Source: Bacteroidetes bacterium 46-16 (GTDB taxonomy: Bacteria; Bacteroidota; Bacteroidia; Chitinophagales; Chitinophagaceae). From it: a stretch of DNA of 64,000 nucleotides. The notes below the pieces were generated by a model. The model was not told where the DNA came from. It was given only the letters and a program-made list of their open reading frames with translations, and searched no databases. The stretch lies in assembly GCA_001897835.1 (NCBI GenBank), contig MKUN01000005.1, positions 87,222-151,221 of the forward strand. The letters are read 5' to 3'. Positions 44,234-52,453 of the stretch are shown piece after piece (position 1 is the stretch's first letter; each line of letters starts with the position of its first letter). Made by a program: the position numbers and the translations under genes.

Positions 44234-45217
44234 TTACAGTTGCTGGTATTCCCATGCAGGATTACCCTTCAGGCCACTATTGTTGTAAAAACCAATGAAA
44301 TGCAGTTTGTAATAAACGCCTTCTGAAGCGTGTATGATATAGTTGTAGCCGGTATTTATGGTATAGCCGGAGCCATTGTATGTTTTCCAGTCGTAACCAA
44401 TAGTACTGAGGTCGTAAGCAAAACTGTAGCGGCCCAGGTCTGCAAAAACTATATCCTTAAAGCCGGTATTTGTGTCGCGGACGGCCATCGTATTATAGCG
44501 GTTGAGCAAACAGCCGGTAACGAGATAGGGCACTGGCGGCACCTCGTCATAAAAAACGTAAGTATATTGTGTAAAAGCAATATCCCAGCTGTTCTTTGGC
44601 GGTTCTACCAATAGCTGCATGCGTGTGCTGAAGGACAGGAAAGCCAGGTTATAGGTGGTGTCTTTAGTGATCGTGACCGTAGTGTCGCCTGTGCCATCAA
44701 GGGCCGCGAAGCGGAGTGTGTATGAATCGCTGCTGACCGAGAGCAGTTGTAACTTTTCCATTCCCTGCTGTTGTCCCAGTTCGTTAAAGCCCCTGTCAAT
44801 AATGTAAACATTTGTGTCGCTGCGCCAATCACCTATGGCTGTGCTATCCATCTCGCCATTGCAGGCATCCCATTTTTTATTTGCTGCGAAACCTGCCGTA
44901 TCATTATAACTTACCGAAGTAAAAGCGGTCTTCCCGGTGTTCCGTGCAAACATAGATTTAGATGTGTTGAGCACTACATGATATCCATTTGCTCCAGTTT
45001 CAAAACCAATATCCCATATGGTTTTCAGGTTCCGGCCTACTTCCGCATTGTTCTTAAGGCTGAAATAGACCTGGTATTTGTAGGTAGGGTCCATACTTAC
45101 CGTGGCACCTGTGACATCGCCCGATTGATGTACGGGTACGGGAAGTTCTTTTTTAATGCAACTGTCCAGTGTGAGCAATAGCAGTAAAAGATATGCGCAG
45201 GCAGGTAGTTTTATCAT
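44234..45217 (-). CDS. hmuY: HmuY family haem-binding lipoprotein
   Basis: A 327-residue lipoprotein with signal peptide and lipobox LLTLDSC (Cys20). The mature part is an HmuY-like haem-binding domain: YFSLKNNAEVGRNLKTIWDIGFE near residue 50, NTSKSMFARNTG, and a C-terminal block with GYDWKTYNGSGYTINTGYNYIIHASEGVYYKLHFIGFY. HmuY proteins take haem from host or environmental haemoproteins and hand it to an HmuR TonB receptor. The gene starts within the last 4 bp of the TonB receptor gene, in the same operon. No terminator was seen after it. Confidence 0.9.
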   Translation of the reverse strand: MIKLPACAYLLLLLLTLDSCIKKELPVPVHQSGDVTGATVSMDPTYKYQVYFSLKNNAEVGRNLKTIWDIGFETGANGYHVVLNTSKSMFARNTGKTAFTSVSYNDTAGFAANKKWDACNGEMDSTAIGDWRSDTNVYIIDRGFNELGQQQGMEKLQLLSVSSDSYTLRFAALDGTGDTTVTITKDTTYNLAFLSFSTRMQLLVEPPKNSWDIAFTQYTYVFYDEVPPVPYLVTGCLLNRYNTMAVRDTNTGFKDIVFADLGRYSFAYDLSTIGYDWKTYNGSGYTINTGYNYIIHASEGVYYKLHFIGFYNNSGLKGNPAWEYQQL

Positions 45218-47268
45218 TGCTTATGGAATTTAATATTGAGTTTTACGAAGTAGTAGCGCCCCATACCAATAGCAGCAGTGCCGGTGGCAGATGAGTGTGC
45301 TGTGCCTGCTGCATATGCAATTATGTTCTTTACGTCAAAGAGATTTTTACAGCCGACAGTAATATCCATGTGCTTGTTGAAAAGGGATTTGGATAAGGTG
45401 GCATCGGCGATATGGTAGTCGCCGGTATAAGCCTGCAGGGTATTATTGGCAGCATCGGCAATGTATGTAATAAAGCGCCCCGTGTACTTATAGAACAGGG
45501 ATGCGCTAAGGCCATAAGGGGGGATGCTGTATGTTATGCTGCTCCTGAACTCGGGTGAATAGCTGAATTTGGGCACATCATTGTTCTCAGACAATGCGTT
45601 GTAAGTGCCGGTATAAGCTGTCCCAAGCGATAAGCTTATGTGCTTAAAAGTGACATCGGTGCCCAGTTGCAGTCCCTGCGTTCTGTATTTGCCTATGTTC
45701 ACATAAGTATATTCATTGGCAGCGCCACCAGAAACCGAGGCTAGTGTGATGAGGTCTTTTATGTTGTTATAAAAGCCGGCGCAATTCACCCTGTAATCCA
45801 GCTGTTGATACCTGGCTGTATAAACAGCGGAAACGCTATAATTGTTCGAGTATTCTGCTGCAAGATCATCGTTGCCATGTATGTTGTGATTAATGTCGAC
45901 GAAATCGAAATAGAGTTCTTTCAGGTTGGGCTCACGGAAACCTTTGGCATAAGATGCCCGAAATGCCCAGTTTTTACCGGGTTTATACAGTATGTTCAGT
46001 GATGGCACAAGGGGAGCATTGTAGCGTGTGTTGTAACCATAACGAAGGCCGGGCCGTATGGTGAAACGGGAGAAAGGTTTATATTCTGCACTGGCAAAAA
46101 TGGCATAGTTGCCCATTTGTTGTTTTTGATCGAGTATTAATGTGCTGTTGGCATTTTGTATGCTGATATCGTAACCCGCCTCGTAGCTGATCCTGGCCTG
46201 GCCGTTACTATGGCTGAACGTGGCCCTGCTGCTGCATTCATTATACCTTGAAGTGTCCTGCTGTCCGGGAGTGAGGATATCCGAAAGCGTAGTAAGGTTT
46301 TTTGTGAACTGGTTCTTTACGCGTTTGTAATCGTTATAGGCGACCTGGAAATTGATGCGCTTATGCTGCCCTATACGGGCGTTTGCAAAAAAAGCATTGT
46401 CGAAGCGGCGGGTATGGTAATAATCATCGAAGGCCATCTCGTAATATGGCAACATCGGCATACCCCTGTTTGTGATGGTTTCATAGAAATAATTGCTTTT
46501 ATAGTTCAGGCTCAGCTTGTTGAGCGCACAGGTGTATTGCATCCCCGCATTATATTGTTCGCGGGGCTTCCACTGGGCAACCCTTCCTGTGTCGGCGGGC
46601 TGTGCTTTGAAGTCAAAAAAGCCGGCATTGTCGTTGGGGCTCCAGCCATCGAAAAAGTTCCTGTTACCATTGAGCAATATGGTGTGCCTGCCTTTATGTA
46701 AGCCGGCATCCATACTGATATTGTATGTGCCGATGCTTTCGTAATAGGCGCCTACGATTGTCTCAAAAGGTGTTGATTGTGTTTTTTTGGTTACAAGGTT
46801 TATCGTACCGGCTATCGCATCCGTGCCGTAGGATACCGACATGGGGCCTTCTATGATCTCTATACGGTCTATATTGTTAAGATTTACCTGCGACAGGTCG
46901 ATGCTTCCATTCTGCTTACCGATGATTGCCACGCCATCCACTAATATTTTTGCTCCCTCACCATATGACTGACTGCCCTGTATGTTAAGGCCGGCCCCAA
47001 ATATCGCATCCTGTGAAATGCGAACGCTGAGCTGGTTGGTAAGCACGTCGCGCAGGTTTTGCGCAGCCATGGCATCTATTTTTACACGGTCTATAACTTC
47101 TATCTTCTGTACTGCATTCTCTTTACTGTTGGGTGCATACTGGCCGGTGATCACCACGTCATTCATGTTTAGCTGCATAGCTTCCCTGTTGCTGCTGTCC
47201 CTGATCGCCTGTGCAGCGGCGGGAAGTGATGCGACGATAAAGGCGGCGGTTAATATTCTTTTCTGCAT
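45214..47268 (-). CDS. hmuR: HmuR-like TonB-dependent haem receptor
   Basis: An outer-membrane receptor of 684 residues from the ATG at 47268 (MQKRILTAAFIV); a longer start at 47304 would add unrelated residues. The signal peptide ends in AAAQ. The plug starts near DVVITGQYAP and contains the TonB-box-adjacent region, VLTNQLSVRISQDAIFGAGLNIQG, IEIIEGPMSVSYGTDAIAGTINL, and then a large barrel ending GMGRYYFVKLNIKF. It is in an operon with two HmuY-like proteins and a chelatase, so the ligand is most likely haem. It lacks the N-terminal CarboxypepD_reg domain seen in the receptor at 9.8-12.2 kb. Confidence 0.92.
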   Translation of the reverse strand: MQKRILTAAFIVASLPAAAQAIRDSSNREAMQLNMNDVVITGQYAPNSKENAVQKIEVIDRVKIDAMAAQNLRDVLTNQLSVRISQDAIFGAGLNIQGSQSYGEGAKILVDGVAIIGKQNGSIDLSQVNLNNIDRIEIIEGPMSVSYGTDAIAGTINLVTKKTQSTPFETIVGAYYESIGTYNISMDAGLHKGRHTILLNGNRNFFDGWSPNDNAGFFDFKAQPADTGRVAQWKPREQYNAGMQYTCALNKLSLNYKSNYFYETITNRGMPMLPYYEMAFDDYYHTRRFDNAFFANARIGQHKRINFQVAYNDYKRVKNQFTKNLTTLSDILTPGQQDTSRYNECSSRATFSHSNGQARISYEAGYDISIQNANSTLILDQKQQMGNYAIFASAEYKPFSRFTIRPGLRYGYNTRYNAPLVPSLNILYKPGKNWAFRASYAKGFREPNLKELYFDFVDINHNIHGNDDLAAEYSNNYSVSAVYTARYQQLDYRVNCAGFYNNIKDLITLASVSGGAANEYTYVNIGKYRTQGLQLGTDVTFKHISLSLGTAYTGTYNALSENNDVPKFSYSPEFRSSITYSIPPYGLSASLFYKYTGRFITYIADAANNTLQAYTGDYHIADATLSKSLFNKHMDITVGCKNLFDVKNIIAYAAGTAHSSATGTAAIGMGRYYFVKLNIKFHKQ

Positions 47269-47272
47269 ATGC

Positions 47273-47599
47273 TTAATTGTTGTGAAAAGCAAACAAATCT
47301 TCATGTTCCAGTTTGTTGCGGCCTGCCAGCAGCAGGTGCAGCAGGTCTTTTAGCTCATTGAGGCTATAGATGATGCTGACCGATCGTGAGTCGGTAGGAA
47401 TGCTGATCACTTTCTGGTCGGGGAAGGAATGAAGATTGTATGCCCGGTACTGTTCATCTGCATAGCGGATGAACTCGTAGAACTGATCGCGGGTGAGGGA
47501 TAGCACCACGGAGGCAAATGCTACCTGTATACGGCCGCAATTTCGACAGTGTATTACGTAGCCGTTCCTGTTCTTTTTTATCGTGTCGTAATTGCACAT
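47273..47599 (-). CDS. small CxxC protein of the haem operon (DUF6686-like)
   Basis: A 108-residue protein with no signal peptide. A cysteine pair, HCRNCGRIQVAFASVVLSLT (CxxC at about residues 18-21), is followed by a helical region (QFYEFIRYADEQYR) and a C-terminal helical tail. I associate this pattern with DUF6686, a small family often near haem-uptake genes. A metal or redox role through the CxxC is possible. It lies between the PepSY protein gene and hmuR, with short gaps of 18 and 4 bp. Confidence 0.7.
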   Translation of the reverse strand: MCNYDTIKKNRNGYVIHCRNCGRIQVAFASVVLSLTRDQFYEFIRYADEQYRAYNLHSFPDQKVISIPTDSRSVSIIYSLNELKDLLHLLLAGRNKLEHEDLFAFHNN

Positions 47600-47617
47600 G
47601 TTGCTTTATATTGTTTA

Positions 47618-48190
47618 TCAGCTCAGTTGCTGGATGATGATTGCAATGACCGGGGGCAGCAGGCCAGCGGCGATGAACCACTTGCCCCGCCCGCTAATGC
47701 CATGTTTGCCTTTAAGGATAAAAAGCCCCGTAACGCTGATTATGATCAGCATGATGGCGAAGATGTCGGAGACCCATTTCCAGCCTTTTAGGCTATTGCG
47801 GTGCAATACGTTGGACTGGTAAAACAGCGGGCGACGTTCCACCTTTTCATATATTCCGCTATGCTTGTCGAAATTCACATGCAGCGAGGCATTGTCGTAA
47901 TATATCTTCAACTGGCCTTGTACAGGTATATCATATACTTTGTACCTGGACTCGCCAACAAGGCTGCCCAGCCGGGCAAGCAATGTTTTGTTGATATCAT
48001 GTCCTGATAAGGCACTGCCAATGCTCACCGTTTTTTTACTGATAATGAAATCGGGGTCCCAGTCATTTATATGGTTCAGTGCAAGGCCCGATATGCAATA
48101 AATGATTATCAGGGATGAAAAGAAATATCCCAGGTCGCGATGGGTAGCAACATTAAGCCGTCGCAGTTTTTTTATCCGGGGTGAACTCAT
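47618..48190 (-). CDS. PepSY-associated transmembrane protein
   Basis: A 190-residue membrane protein. A membrane helix at about residues 22-42 (DLGYFFSSLIIIYCISGLALNH) is followed by a PepSY-like periplasmic domain with YYDNASLHVNFDKHSGIYEKVERRP. Two further membrane helices lie at the C-terminus (WVSDIFAIMLIIISVTGLFIL, WFIAAGLLPPVIAIIIQ). PepSY-TM proteins are typical in iron/haem loci as inner-membrane reductase-like partners. It starts inside the last 4 bp of the chelatase gene. Confidence 0.85.
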   Translation of the reverse strand: MSSPRIKKLRRLNVATHRDLGYFFSSLIIIYCISGLALNHINDWDPDFIISKKTVSIGSALSGHDINKTLLARLGSLVGESRYKVYDIPVQGQLKIYYDNASLHVNFDKHSGIYEKVERRPLFYQSNVLHRNSLKGWKWVSDIFAIMLIIISVTGLFILKGKHGISGRGKWFIAAGLLPPVIAIIIQQLS

Positions 48191-49143
48191 TTAAGGGCTT
48201 GTGTTTGTTCTGCGTTTATTTTGGCTGCATAGTCGCGGCTTATATTGATGACCCAATTCTCTACTGTTGTATCGGGCAAGATGGCATCGGCCATATAACG
48301 TACCTTTTCTTTTGATCCGGGTATTTTAGCAATGCCGCCACCGATGATCTTTACCTGGAACATCTCGTCATGCGCCACCAATACAGGGATCACTACAGCG
48401 TTATCACGTTTCTTTAATGCACGCTTAATTGCCACAGTTGTAGAGTCGGGATTGTAATGTGCCACATGCCCGCACCAGCCATATGAATATGCGGAGATGC
48501 CGCTGTTTTGTTGAACATAATCGCCAACTTTTGTCAGTAATTCCGTCCATTCTGTATTGTAGGTTTCGTCGCCATAGGCTATGAGTACAAGACCTTCATG
48601 GGCAGGGTCTTTCGATAAGGCCAGGCTGCGCCGCAGCACATTTTTTTGTAAAACTGCCGTGAAATCCAGTAAGGGTGTTATATGGGTATTGGCTTTGGGC
48701 TTGAAGCGTTCAATATTCTCGATCTTCAATGTTTCCATGGAATGAGGGTCTTCTTTCTGGCCAATGATCGTAGGTATGTCATCGAAAGAGTGTGTGCTTA
48801 CCGTGAGGAATATGGGAACGATAATGACATCGGTATAGCCTTCTTTGTCAAACTCTTTGAGACGGGTGGCTATAGAAGGTTCTGTGTATTCCATGAAGGC
48901 TGTCTTTATGCCTTTGATGTCGCTGTCGTTCAGTATGGGTGCGGTCACTCTTTTCTGCAGGTCGAGCAGTGCATTGCGCCAGGTCTCGGAACGGGAGCCA
49001 TGGTTTACCATGAGGATGCCGATTTTTTTGTTCCCGGCCATTTTGCTTTTGGAACTGTTCCCGTTTTGCCCGCATGATGTAAGCAGGCCTATGCCAAGTA
49101 TAAGTGTAAGCAGTCGTATGGTGTAAAATGTTGAGGCTTTCAT
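48187..49143 (-). CDS. lipoprotein CbiX-like chelatase
   Basis: A 318-residue protein combining a lipoprotein signal (LLTSC, Cys24) with a CbiX/sirohydrochlorin-cobaltochelatase fold. The two family histidines are present: His48 in MVNHGSR and His118 in VSTHSFDDIP. Other blocks are VIIVPIFLTVSTHS, VLIAYGDETYN and PVLVAHDEMFQVKIIGGGI. Most CbiX enzymes are cytoplasmic and insert Co or Fe into sirohydrochlorin; here the signal predicts export to the periplasm or outer membrane. In a haem operon it could remove iron from haem or protect and sort tetrapyrroles outside the cytoplasm. That is inference and could be wrong. Confidence 0.82.
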   Translation of the reverse strand: MKASTFYTIRLLTLILGIGLLTSCGQNGNSSKSKMAGNKKIGILMVNHGSRSETWRNALLDLQKRVTAPILNDSDIKGIKTAFMEYTEPSIATRLKEFDKEGYTDVIIVPIFLTVSTHSFDDIPTIIGQKEDPHSMETLKIENIERFKPKANTHITPLLDFTAVLQKNVLRRSLALSKDPAHEGLVLIAYGDETYNTEWTELLTKVGDYVQQNSGISAYSYGWCGHVAHYNPDSTTVAIKRALKKRDNAVVIPVLVAHDEMFQVKIIGGGIAKIPGSKEKVRYMADAILPDTTVENWVINISRDYAAKINAEQTQALK

Positions 49144-49171
49144 TTTTCGTGTTGTTTTTTTTATTGAATAA

Positions 49172-49193
49172 CCCCACCCTGTACAGGGTGGGG
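49172..49193 (-). promoter_or_regulatory. strong intra-operon hairpin between the T9SS HmuY-like gene and the chelatase gene
   Basis: A perfect inverted repeat, CCCCACCCTG-TA-CAGGGTGGGG, sits 20 bp after the T9SS HmuY-like stop and 28 bp before the chelatase start. On the minus strand it is followed by TTATTCAAT and an A-run, not a T-run, so it does not look like a full terminator. It could stabilise the upstream mRNA or attenuate downstream transcription so that the secreted haem protein is made in excess. Confidence 0.7.
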
Positions 49194-49213
49194 CGCTTTA
49201 TTTGCCGCAATGG

Positions 49214-50461
49214 CTATTGAATAATTAGTTTTTGCGTTACAGATCCGCCGGCAGATGATAGTGTGACCACATATATCCCCTGGCTGAGCGAATGGGAGGG
49301 CAGCTTATAAAGATGCAGGCCGCTGCTGCTATTAAGCCCTGTACTGCATACGGTTCTTCCGCTAATGCCTGTGATGTTAAGTTGTGCGTTGCTAACAGGG
49401 CTTGCAAAGCTATAGGCAATAGTTACATCCTGCCCGCTGGCAGGATTGGGATATACTGCCGCAGCTACTTTTATGGCGCCCAGCCCATGAACCGACGTGG
49501 CGGTATATAATTTTTCTTTAGAGAATATATAGTTGCCATCAGCACTGCCGCCAAAACCGGTGAATATCACTTTCCATATGTCGCCGCCAGCTGTTTTTAC
49601 AAAATACAGCAGTGAATCCTGTATGTCGTAGCCCGTGCCGTTAAATGACTTCCAGTTATAGCCTATGGTATTGATCTTTGTGCTGAAGGTGGCTGAATTA
49701 TAATCGGTATAGGTGTCTTTATCAGGTACATCACTCACTTTTGCTATCTCAGTACCCTCGTTGGCCAATACGCCTGTTACGGTGTATGCGCTGGGAATGA
49801 ATGCAGTATGCTGTGTGAAAACAAGGTCCCAGTCGGCAGAAGCCGGTTCGCGGTCGAGGACAGCATCATTTTGTATAGAATAGTATGCAAAATTCTTACT
49901 GTTATAGGCCGTTTTATCCAATGTTTGCAGTTGCTCGTTGCTGCCATCGAGATCGGCGTATTTGAAGGTATATACATTGGATGCCAGCGATATGATACAG
50001 AGTTTCTTATAATCCCCGTTAGCCAGTTTTACAATATATATAGAATCGCCGGTAACAATATGGGTAGTCATATTGTATACGCCCCAATCAAGATTGTATG
50101 GATCGTTAGCATCAGGATAGTTGCCGATAGCGCCTGTCCAGGAAGTGTCGGAATTCCAGTGAGCATCCCAAATATCCATACCTGTGGTGTCTACAGATGA
50201 CCAGCCGGCTGTATCTGAGCCTGGATATTTCCATACCATGGTGCCGGTCACCGAATTGATCATTACCGATGAGCCATAGCCAGAAGCATCGAAGGCGATG
50301 TCCCAGTTATTTTTAGGTGCTGTGCCCTGTTCATCGTTTTCGAGGCTATACCATACCTGGTTGGCGTATGATGCAGCAATAGAGACGGTATCGGTGACCG
50401 GTGCAGCAGAGGATCTTATAAGGGCTGTTGCCAGGAGCATTGTAAGGAGCGCTTTTTTCAT
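49214..50461 (-). CDS. T9SS-secreted HmuY-like haem-binding protein
   Basis: A 415-residue protein that pairs an HmuY-type domain with a T9SS sorting tail. The signal peptide ends near SSAA (about residue 20). The HmuY-like part has NQVWYSLENDEQGTAPKNNWDIAFDASGYGSSVMINSVTG, ADWDLVFTQHTAFI, GYNWKSFNGTGYDIQDSLLYFVKT and IWKVIFTGFGG. From about residue 335 come YPNPASGQDVTIAY and a final QGIYVVTLSSAGGSVTQKLIIQ, the Por-tail. The first gene of the haem operon, it would be exported through the type IX system to the cell surface, whereas the second HmuY-like protein (44.2 kb) is a lipoprotein. Confidence 0.9.
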   Translation of the reverse strand: MKKALLTMLLATALIRSSAAPVTDTVSIAASYANQVWYSLENDEQGTAPKNNWDIAFDASGYGSSVMINSVTGTMVWKYPGSDTAGWSSVDTTGMDIWDAHWNSDTSWTGAIGNYPDANDPYNLDWGVYNMTTHIVTGDSIYIVKLANGDYKKLCIISLASNVYTFKYADLDGSNEQLQTLDKTAYNSKNFAYYSIQNDAVLDREPASADWDLVFTQHTAFIPSAYTVTGVLANEGTEIAKVSDVPDKDTYTDYNSATFSTKINTIGYNWKSFNGTGYDIQDSLLYFVKTAGGDIWKVIFTGFGGSADGNYIFSKEKLYTATSVHGLGAIKVAAAVYPNPASGQDVTIAYSFASPVSNAQLNITGISGRTVCSTGLNSSSGLHLYKLPSHSLSQGIYVVTLSSAGGSVTQKLIIQ

Positions 50462-50488
50462 TGTTCGTTATATTATGGTTGAGTATAT

Positions 50489-50496
50489 TAGTTTTG
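50489..50496 (+). promoter_or_regulatory. -7 promoter element of the candidate small RNA
   Basis: TAGTTTTG matches TAnnTTTG and is about 16 bp before the start of the predicted RNA stem. A TTG at 50461-50463 is too distant for a good -33. Confidence 0.45.
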
Positions 50497-50502
50497 ATCG
50501 AT

Positions 50503-50637
50503 AATTGCATTGGTGGTGGCGGTCTCCGTATGCCTCCATGCGCATCCACAGCCATCTTGCCCCGGGCCATATCAGCACACGGAAAGCAAAACGGAGGGCC
50601 ACCATTTGAACATTGCGGCGCCGCAATGTTTTTTTAT
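50503..50637 (+). ncRNA. candidate small structured RNA with intrinsic terminator
   Basis: About 135 nt between a -7 element and a terminator. A closing stem pairs GGTGGC (50515-50520) with GCCACC (50598-50603) and, after an asymmetric internal loop, CTCCGT (50524-50529) with ACGGAG (50591-50596). After it comes the perfect palindrome AACATTGCGGC/GCCGCAATGTT (50609-50630) followed by a T-run (to about 50636), an intrinsic terminator only on the plus strand. No coding gene ends before it. I compared it mentally with SRP, RNase P and cobalamin riboswitch motifs and saw no match. It may be a trans-acting RNA, or a leader of the ctaB operon, since ctaB starts 263 bp downstream. Confidence 0.4.
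50609..50637 (+). terminator. intrinsic terminator of the candidate small RNA
   Basis: A perfect 11-bp inverted repeat without spacer, CATTGCGGCGCCGCAATG at its core, directly followed by seven or eight T residues. The A-run on the left is missing, so termination on the minus strand is unlikely. Confidence 0.8.
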
Positions 50638-50854
50638 CCTTATTTGATTAATTGAATTGACCGCGGCAAGAAGCGGTAATTACTGGGGCAAGAATTACAG
50701 GTGCGAAAGTAAGTAGCCATTGAATAGGCAATTTTTAAAAATGGGAAAAGAGTTAACTGAATTGGGAAAAGTGTACAAGTTCCTGTATTAGGCGATATTT
50801 TATATATCGGTCAAAAAACTTCTATTTGAGGCTATAATTTCCATCCTCAAGTAT

Positions 50855-50862
50855 TACCTTTG
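50855..50862 (+). promoter_or_regulatory. -7 promoter element of the oxidase operon
   Basis: TACCTTTG fits TAnnTTTG and lies 37 bp before the ctaB ATG. TTTG at 50825-50828 is a possible, distant -33. Confidence 0.5.
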
Positions 50863-50899
50863 CCCTGTTTAAAAATAATCCCAATATTTTTTCAGAATA

Positions 50900-51811
50900 A
50901 TGTTGCGTGAAGAGCCTATAAAAGCAAGAGGGCAAATGGTAGTACTGGACCGCGTTAAAGATTACGCCCAGTTGCTGAAGCCCAATCTTAGCTTTATGGT
51001 AGTGTTTTCGAGTGTAGTTGGCTACCTGCTTGCTCCCAATACCACTTTTGAGTGGAAAGAAGTGATCATCCTGTTTGCCGGCGGCCTGCTGGTGACCGGC
51101 GGAGCAAATACCATTAACCAGATACTGGAGCGATACAGCGATAAACTGATGAAGCGCACTATGTACCGGCCTATGCCTGACGGCAGGATGGGGGCTACAG
51201 AAGCATGGATATTTGCTGCGCTTACAGGTATCACCGGGGCATTATTGCTTGGTTATTTCTTCAACCCGCTTGCGGGTCTATTAAGTTTTACATCCCTGCT
51301 GCTTTATGCATTTGCGTACACACCTATGAAAAAGGTGCACCCCGTAGCTGTGCTGATAGGTGCCATACCCGGAGCCCTTCCCCCCCTTATTGGCTGGGTG
51401 GCGGCCACTAATACCCTTACGGGGCCCCTGGCCCTGGGTGGTTGGGTGCTGTTCCTGATACAGTTCTTCTGGCAATTCCCTCATTTCTGGGCTATAGCAT
51501 GGGTGGGTTTTGATGATTATGAGAAGGCAGGAATCCGTATGTTGCCCTCAAAACAGGGTAAGACGCGCTTTACAGGGCTGCAATGTATGTTCTATAGCCT
51601 GGTGCTGATACCTATGGCTGTAATGCCCCGTACGGTAGGCATCAGCGGCAATACGGGTATGCTGATAGGCGTAGCCTGCGGGTTGCTGTATTTTGCCGCT
51701 TCCTTTGTGTTTTATAAAAATAACGACCATAAGTCGGCTAAAAGGGTAATGTTCTCATCCTTTATCTATTTACCCACCGTACTGCTTGCCTTACTTTTTG
51801 ATAAAATGTGA
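50900..51811 (+). CDS. ctaB: protohaem IX farnesyltransferase (haem O synthase)
   Basis: CtaB adds a farnesyl group to haem b to give haem O, the precursor of haem A, in the inner membrane. The 303-residue protein has about nine hydrophobic segments. The first conserved Asp-rich-type site is in NTINQILERYSDKLMKRTMYRPMPDGRM (residues about 73-100). The second is around the cytoplasmic WVGFDDYEKAGIRMLP. Its stop overlaps the possible GTG of the next gene; the genes form one operon of six. Location next to a haem-import locus is notable. Confidence 0.95.
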   Translation: MLREEPIKARGQMVVLDRVKDYAQLLKPNLSFMVVFSSVVGYLLAPNTTFEWKEVIILFAGGLLVTGGANTINQILERYSDKLMKRTMYRPMPDGRMGATEAWIFAALTGITGALLLGYFFNPLAGLLSFTSLLLYAFAYTPMKKVHPVAVLIGAIPGALPPLIGWVAATNTLTGPLALGGWVLFLIQFFWQFPHFWAIAWVGFDDYEKAGIRMLPSKQGKTRFTGLQCMFYSLVLIPMAVMPRTVGISGNTGMLIGVACGLLYFAASFVFYKNNDHKSAKRVMFSSFIYLPTVLLALLFDKM

Positions 51812-51819
51812 TACTGAAT

Positions 51820-52395
51820 ATGGATAAGATAATGGAACAAGCAACGCCACAACGTAAAAAGATACATCCGCAAAAATTCATGCTATGGGTGGCTATGGCC
51901 AGCATCGTAATGATGTTTGCGGGCCTTACCAGCGCATATATGGTACGGGAAGCGCAAGGGAACTGGGTATTTTACCGGCTGCCCTTCGTATTCAATATCT
52001 CGACTGTAACAATCATAGCCAGCAGTATTACGATGGCTTTAGGTTTGCGGGCTTTTAAAAAGCGTCAAATGCCCCGTTTCAAAGCCCTGATCACCGCTAC
52101 ATTATTGTTAGGTGTAATGTTTGGAGTTTTGCAGTTCATTGGCTTTAATGTACTGTATGAGAATAATATACGGGTAGATGGTAACCCCAGCGGCTCATTC
52201 CTGTTCATTATCGCCGGATTACACTTATTGCATATTTTGGGTGGGATAATTGCATTATTAATTGTATTTTTCCGTGCCTTCAGAACAAGAGTGAAGATAT
52301 ATAATACCACAGGACTGGAGATCGTGTCGACATACTGGCACTTTGTGGATGTATTGTGGATATATTTATTTGTGTTCTTTCTGGCAAATCAATAA
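51820..52395 (+). CDS. cytochrome c oxidase subunit III family protein (first copy)
   Basis: A five-helix haem-copper oxidase subunit III-like protein of about 191 residues, from the ATG at 51820; a GTG at 51808 overlaps ctaB and is less likely. Helices are recognisable in FMLWVAMASIVMMFAGLTSAYMV, FNISTVTIIASSITMALGL, LITATLLLGVMFGVLQFIGF, FIIAGLHLLHILGGIIALLIVF and TYWHFVDVLWIYLFVFFL. The HFVDVLW motif is the subunit III signature. A second subunit III follows. Such paired short and long forms are common in Bacteroidota oxidase operons. Confidence 0.9.
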   Translation: MDKIMEQATPQRKKIHPQKFMLWVAMASIVMMFAGLTSAYMVREAQGNWVFYRLPFVFNISTVTIIASSITMALGLRAFKKRQMPRFKALITATLLLGVMFGVLQFIGFNVLYENNIRVDGNPSGSFLFIIAGLHLLHILGGIIALLIVFFRAFRTRVKIYNTTGLEIVSTYWHFVDVLWIYLFVFFLANQ

Positions 52396-52453
52396 AATTG
52401 TTTCGAAATTCGCACCCGAATTTACAGTATAAAAAGTAACCTTAAAATAAGAT

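Larger units (their letters stand above)
50462..50899. other. divergent haem/oxidase intergenic region
   Basis: A 438-bp gap between the haem-uptake operon (left) and the oxidase operon (right). Besides a candidate small RNA on the plus strand (50503-50637) and a promoter for ctaB, it holds no credible gene. I found no clear metal- or haem-repressor palindrome for the leftward operon. Confidence 0.6.

Noticed and set aside
50503..50637. SRP RNA, RNase P RNA or cobalamin riboswitch
   Set aside because: Neither the GGAA-tetraloop helix with AGCAGC motif, the RNase P core, nor the cobalamin GCCACTG element is present, so the region is left as an unnamed candidate.
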